Assembly: GCA_021234535.1 (NCBI GenBank)
Contig: CM037836.1
Coordinates: 27,084,769 to 27,148,768 of the forward strand
Source: Stichopus chloronotus
Taxonomy: Eukaryota > Echinodermata > Holothuroidea > Aspidochirotida > Stichopodidae
DNA: 64,000 bases
Direction: 5' to 3'
Below are positions 59,035 to 64,000 of the stretch, one piece after another (position 1 is the first letter of the stretch; every line of letters begins with the position of its first letter). The notes below the pieces were generated by a model. The model was not told where the DNA came from, did not search any database, and saw nothing but the letters and a program-made list of their open reading frames with translations. The position numbers and the translations under genes were made by a program.

Positions 59035-59126
59035 AGAAGCTTCTTCTGTGAGTTCTCATTGACATTCAGATCACCCAAGACAATAAAGGTCGATATCCGC
59101 TTAAACGCCTTGTCCCAGAAGGTGGT
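59035..59126 (-). CDS. Candidate exon: ANF-receptor-like core strand
   Basis: 92 nt on the minus strand between TTTTGCAATCAAG and CT|GTAATA. It codes TTFWDKAFKRISTFIVLGD and LNVNENSQKKL. This resembles the strand of type-I periplasmic-binding folds in receptor guanylyl cyclases where 'ARVIILC(G)..p..vRkimL' is typical. Phase 0 in, 2 out. It is short, so similarity could be chance; the strand order relative to the other candidate exons is consistent. Confidence 0.3.
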
Positions 59127-59944
59127 CTTGATTGCAAAATTGCAAGTAAAACAATTTGGTTTTCGTTGCAATTTCTGTCGCGATGGTGAAAACGCAAATA
59201 CATCACAGGGCGGAAATTAAGTCGGTTAAATAATCCTGCATCAAACATTTTGCATTGTCTTTCAAAGCTTTACAACTATCTGTTCAAATTCTTCTCAACG
59301 AAGGAGATTTTTTATGCTTTCTTGCCGATTGGATTGATGTTTTCAGGTCAATCACTTTTATTTATTCGAACCAGTGCAACTGTTAAATTCAAATCCAATC
59401 TACATCAAAAAAGGTAACTTCAAAGTTTACTTCTCATTTCTCTTATAAGACTTTTGAATGATGTTGTTGAATATCAGTACTGCATAAGCAAGCATTATGC
59501 TGAAAAATTAAACAATTCAACAACAAAAACGATACCACATAATGAAAAAGAGTCATTCATGGATTAGCATTGGCGGGTTAACTGATTCAGTATCGTCTGA
59601 ATACATTTTCCATTTAATCTCACACAAGCATATGACCTACATATATTTGATATGTAGACTAAATGCGTGCTTGGATCAGGCTTTCACAACATGATCTCCA
59701 TTAAAAAAAAATAGTCAAACATACTTGAAAGCTGTTCATTCATTTGCATGTGATTTAATCTGCTACATTGGCATTACCAGTAACAGTTATACGAACATTG
59801 CTCCACAATCGTTAACTGGATGAATATAACGAACAAGAAGAGATCATTTAGACCTTAAACTTGTTCCTTTACCCCCGCAAAGAAGAAGATTATATAGAAC
59901 TTAGGAGACTATTACCATAAATTGCGGTTAGAAGCTTTCACTTG

Positions 59945-60800
59945 ATGACGTGAGTTTGAAGAAACTATAAACACAGAAAATTCATGGCCAACTATATTGT
60001 CATTCCGTTTGAGTGCACCAAATAGATAATATGGGAAAACTACTAAGGTTCAAAATGAAAATTCCATCCAAAGTCTTTGAATTTAAGCAGAAGTATCGAC
60101 CACAAGTGGAAAAATTTTAAATGTGCTGCAAGCAAAACTTATGCAGTCTCAAAACAAACCTTGCTTGATAAGCCAATGAAAATGAAGCACCACGGCCTTG
60201 TGGAAATTCACTACAAAACAGCTGATGGCGGTTGTACACTGCAACGTACACACGTAAAAGGCAGTAGCACACAGGTGTTGCAAAATGTATTGTGTGCTAT
60301 TATACCTACACATATATTTTATCGTAACATGCATGAATAAACAAGGAACGCAACTTGACAGTCGCAATGTTACAGTTTTTCGTTGTTAGTTCATTTCTTC
60401 AACAATAAAAGGAACAAGGTCCCATGCTGCAAGATACCTGATAAGAATTCAATGCTTGAATACTCAACGTTCTGCAGCGGAGAGGATGCAATAAATCACG
60501 TTTTTTTTTTCTCAGAGCAGAACACACAATTAGATACGCAAGTGTGCAATACGGTATTGAAGGTGCGGCCTAAAGTTCATATTAAGGACCGTTATTTTCA
60601 AAACAGGTCAAAGTTTCACCGATTTACGCTGTTAAGGTAAGGCTTAGAAACTTTCAGCATCATTTTTGGTTATTGCATATATCGGTCAGGGCAACTATGC
60701 ACAGCACTAGTGGGGTATTGAAGAATATAGAAAAACACAAAAAGAAGAAAAATCTCTATGATTTTAATTTCTTCAAACTCACGCCATCACTTTAAAGGTG
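59945..60800. repeat. Weak inverted-repeat pair
   Basis: 'gatgacgtgagtttgaagaaact' near 59945 is inverted near 60769-60795 ('tttcttcaaactcacgccatc'). The arms are about 40-50 bp and the span about 850 bp, as in a MITE, but other terminal features were not clear. Confidence 0.4.
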
Positions 60801-61002
60801 AAGCAACTATATGATGTAAACTGTTCATAGATTCTATATATATACAACACCCGAGCAAAAACTCGGGTATGTTACAACTTATTTATCCAAAAACAACGTA
60901 GTCGATATCAGTCAGTGACATAATGTATACCATTTCGTAGACTAAGGCACTCCAATTATTCCTTTCGAGATCACATAATGATATCCTCATTGTTAATTAA
61001 AG

Positions 61003-61410
61003 GAGGAGGTAGTTGTAATATGCTTCTTGCGTAACTGTTTGCATTTAGTTCTTCCAAATCCGGTGTGAGCATATCTCCTTAACAGACTGTATGCCTTTCC
61101 CTTGCTTGAATAAGGAACAATGCTTTGTTAAAGGTCATCAATGTTTACCTGAACATGTAGTAAAATATCGATTACCTTTAACCAACAACTTCCTATTTTC
61201 AGAGCTAGGAAGATGCATAAAATACATACTTATGAATATTATCTAGGGGACATCAACATCAGAAAAATTACAAAATAAAATTTTTTAATGTGTACTGGGG
61301 CAGTTTGTGGCTGAAGTTGTCATTGGTAGATCATTCATATTTTTGGCAGACACCTGTTGAGGAGATATGCTTATACCAGATTTGGAGGAAGATGCATATC
61401 ACAACTATCC
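61003..61410. mobile_element. Foldback or MITE-like element
   Basis: The left arm (61003-61094) and right arm (about 61340-61410) are imperfect inverted repeats sharing 'ccaaatc(c/t)ggt', 'gagcatatctcct(t/c)aacag' and 'gtagttgt-atatgc'. The arms are roughly 70-90 bp with a loop of about 250 bp. It would lie in an intron of the putative minus-strand gene. Confidence 0.6.
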
Positions 61411-61940
61411 ATAGTCCTTTGGGCATTTCGTGAGACATGCACGTAAACTCATCTCATTTAACGTTGATCGTCTTGTTACAATGAGGTACAGTGCAAACAC
61501 AACGTTGGATATAATAACGAGGTAAACAAGTCAAAGTGAATTGCACTTGTAATTTAAATTAATAATTTGTACGTTCTTAAGACAAAAAAACAGGAACTAT
61601 TTTCAATGGAAAATGTGCAACATGAAAATATGTAAACGGTATGAAATTTCAAGTTAAATGATGAGAAGGAAACTTCTGCAATACAAAATGTCGTCTTATT
61701 AAAAAAACATTTCTGAAAATACTTGTGCTTGGCAGTTTTGATAAAGAGTTACGGTACCTTATATCTAAACTAAAATTCAATTACCTACATGTGCATCGAT
61801 TATCCATTTAAATTCAATGAGCAATTGTATCGCATTGGAAAGATTACTTTGAAGTTGGGCAGTTTCGTTTTTCATTTCGACGGACATTTAGATCCAAACT
61901 CGAAATGCCTCGTGTTTTTCCAGCTTTTTCTGAGTCCCAC

Positions 61941-62066
61941 CTGGAACATAATATGATGCCATTCCGTCATCTTAAACCTATCGAGCACACCAGAAAGTAA
62001 TGATAGTGTTGATGTGAAAGATGTGTTCTCTAGAATGACATTTTCACTCCATGTATCGTTTTCCAT
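61941..62066 (-). CDS. Candidate exon: ANF-receptor-like helix and strand
   Basis: 126 nt (42 codons, phase 0 in and out) on the minus strand between TCTCCCTTAACGCAG and CCAG|GTGGGA. The coded TSFTSTLSLLSGVLDRF and TEWHHIMFQ matches the classic pattern of receptor guanylyl cyclase ligand-binding domains, 'psftsla.av..LlkhFgWk.v.liyq'. Of the candidate exons here this has the best family fit. It could belong to a receptor guanylyl cyclase or another ANF-receptor family protein; it could also be a pseudo-exon. Confidence 0.42.
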
Positions 62067-62199
62067 CTGCGTTAAGGGAGACTGTAACTTCGGTAACTAG
62101 CAATCAATCAGTGCAAGAGACGCAGCAACCAGAACCCTCCAGAGATCCACAATTTCTTTAGATTCCTTCTTCTGTCTTTTGTCATATTGTTTTACAGAC

Positions 62200-62346
62200 T
62201 GCGTCTCAATGTTCTATGCCCCTCGGTGCGTTGAGGGTGTACAACAGACTAGGATAATGTTCTCAGACCTATCAGAATATCCATCAGACACTACGTTTGC
62301 GAGAATTTCTCTGGTGATGCAACGATTCATCTTACCCAGACATAGG
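62200..62346 (-). pseudogene. Possible decayed ANF-receptor-like exon
   Basis: On the minus strand the frame REILANVVSDGYSDRS followed by ENIILVCCTPSTHRGA is open, then reaches TAG shortly before a CT|GTAAAA donor-like site. The 'ILCCSP' type phrase is typical of natriuretic-peptide receptors. It normally follows, not precedes, the segment at 61941-62066, so this may be a relic from a duplicated neighbour. On the plus strand the same DNA has an acceptor and a frame-broken resemblance to discoidin domains (CSMPLG ... SEYPSDTTFAR), so identity is uncertain. Confidence 0.22.
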
Positions 62347-62399
62347 CGTGAACGTAGGTCAAGAATATCATGAAGCAAGTTTCATCCAGTTTGTTACTT

Positions 62400-64000
62400 T
62401 TGTTTACATTGTGCATTTGTGTCCAACAATTGTGTAAACAATAGTTGCATGAGGACCTACTCACTTCGATAATTCTATTAGGAGCCAGGAAAAAAATACC
62501 ACACAGTCAGAACATCCCAAGTAAGTAGGTACGGACACATAAGATATAAAGAACATAGAACCAAGTGTATTTCGGTGTGTGTAATATTAATGGATATTTT
62601 GATGTACGTAGCAATATCATTGAATGATACAGGAGTCAAGAATTCTTCAAGGTAAAGGTGCAGAAAGGCATGTCTAATAAATTTCGAACATTCCGTCCGA
62701 CGCAAATGTCTGTCCGATTCAAATGTCTGTCTGCTGGTGTAATTCTGAAAATTTCGAGGTCAGAAGAGGAATACGTACATTAGCCCTCAATCATATGGAA
62801 GAAGGTTACCAACCATTGGTCGACAACATATTGCTAAACGATGCTTGCCTCATTAAGAGATTACTGAAAATGAACCACTGAATTCTAAAGCAATTTATTG
62901 AATGTGAGAATAATTGCGTATAACTATTGTCAGTCTATGATAGGCTACATTTCGTGCTTACAAAGATCCCGTAGTACCAGTTATTTATCTTTTCGGCACT
63001 GTTGTATTGTTGAGAATTATCGATAATTGTAGAAAAGATCGTCCAACGATTACAGAGCATTTATCAAATAAAGTAGCAAGATGAAATAATTCCTATCGTA
63101 GCAGTTATTTAATGAATCAATTAAGTTCATTTACGTTGAATAGGTTTGAAAAGAAAGTAATAAAAACTACGAAAAACGATTCAACGAGAACGTCGCTTAC
63201 ATTAGAACTCCATTAACCATCTTATTCACGCCCATCCCCGGCTCCCAAGGAGAAACACGAGAAAATTATGACACGCGAGCATATGTAGTCTAAATTTCAC
63301 AGATTTTTCTCTATTCCCTTAAAAAAAAGAAAGAAAAACGTTGGTAAGACGATATCACTGACTGATAAAATTTTTTTTATTTTAATATTTTAAAATTGAT
63401 GCACATCGTGAGTAAAGTTACACAAACTTGTAACATCATAAATCGATTTTGTGTACATAAGTCCATGTGTCTGGTGTTTGCTTGAAACCTTGAAAGCAAA
63501 TTGGGTATAAAAAACGAATGAATGAGAAACGATATTTCTTGTTATGCAATAAATTTAAGGGAGACATGAAATTCTGTCTATGGCGGTCACAAAAGACGTA
63601 ACGTTTTGAAAGACACGTGTGTGCCATGAAAGCAAATTATTGAAATACATTCAATTTGCTTTTTTAGTATCCATAATCATTGTGCATCATTCATACCATC
63701 TATCTACTTTTTTCGATGGATCATTTTGGGGCGAGAAGCTCTTGTTGACTCAAAACTAACCTTACAACCTGTGACCTACGAGTCCAAATTTCGGGAGGGA
63801 AACGTTCATGCACGATGAACTGTTTCCTCTCGATAGATGATGTAAGTATAAAATGGTTTCCTCGTTTTTTCTGATTGTGTTCCATTCGAGACGCTATATG
63901 ACTTTTAGCCATTATATAACCCGACTGAATACGGCATTCACAATGAAGTAATTATTACCCATCTGAAAATATGCTTTATATATGTAAGTGTGCATGGAAT
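62400..64000. other. Window edge, nothing firm recognised
   Basis: If the minus-strand receptor-like gene is real, its N-terminal exons should lie here or beyond the window. Open frames at minus 62705-62478 and 63912-63721 are 63-75 codons long and show no family pattern I recognise. Confidence 0.3.

Noticed and set aside
59036..59100. LINE endonuclease-like phrase (FIVLGDLNVNEN) on the minus strand
   Set aside because: Similar to the GDFN motif of LINE endonucleases, but far too short and with no neighbouring endonuclease or reverse transcriptase motifs; the ANF-receptor reading fits the neighbours better.

Overview
The window looks like animal nuclear DNA. Genes are interrupted by GT-AG introns, intergenic spacers are AT-rich, and there are many small inverted-repeat transposons, microsatellites and unusually long poly-G/poly-C runs. 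No bacterial features (operons, Shine-Dalgarno sites, CRISPR, insertion sequences) are visible. The ammonium transporter and the general repeat style suggest a marine invertebrate, perhaps an echinoderm, but the sequence alone does not settle the species.

One gene is well supported. It is a plus-strand AMT-type ammonium transporter at 33628-50297. I joined seven exons by splice sites and reading phase; together they give 2,001 nt, which is 666 residues and a stop. The pore residues of the family are present (Phe139, Asp192, His200, Phe249, His356). A long cytoplasmic tail carries a KETQT motif of the type bound by dynein light chain LC8. Intron 1 holds a large interrupted foldback element, and introns 3 and 6 hold small inverted-repeat transposons.

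On the minus strand, 57.1-62.4 kb shows short open stretches bounded by plausible splice sites. They resemble, in order, pieces of the extracellular ANF-receptor (ligand-binding) domain of membrane guanylyl cyclases. This is an inference at modest confidence; I could not find transmembrane, kinase-homology or cyclase exons.

The left half (1-33.6 kb) is repeat-rich, with no gene I recognise. It contains: a degenerate and two well-preserved non-autonomous hAT-like elements (957-1488, 6616-7330, 7994-8729), one with an exact 8-bp target duplication and one nested inside a second repeat family; a foldback element nested in a third family (10326-11033); a tandem repeat with a period of about 265 bp (about 20570-21480); and a tandem array with a period of about 1,090 bp (about 21950-26510) whose units are joined by identical 64-nt perfect hairpins. 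A diverged single copy of the array unit lies at 31140-31401.

The right flank of the transporter gene (50.9-57 kb) holds degenerate repeats and a 16-bp minisatellite (56626-56769).
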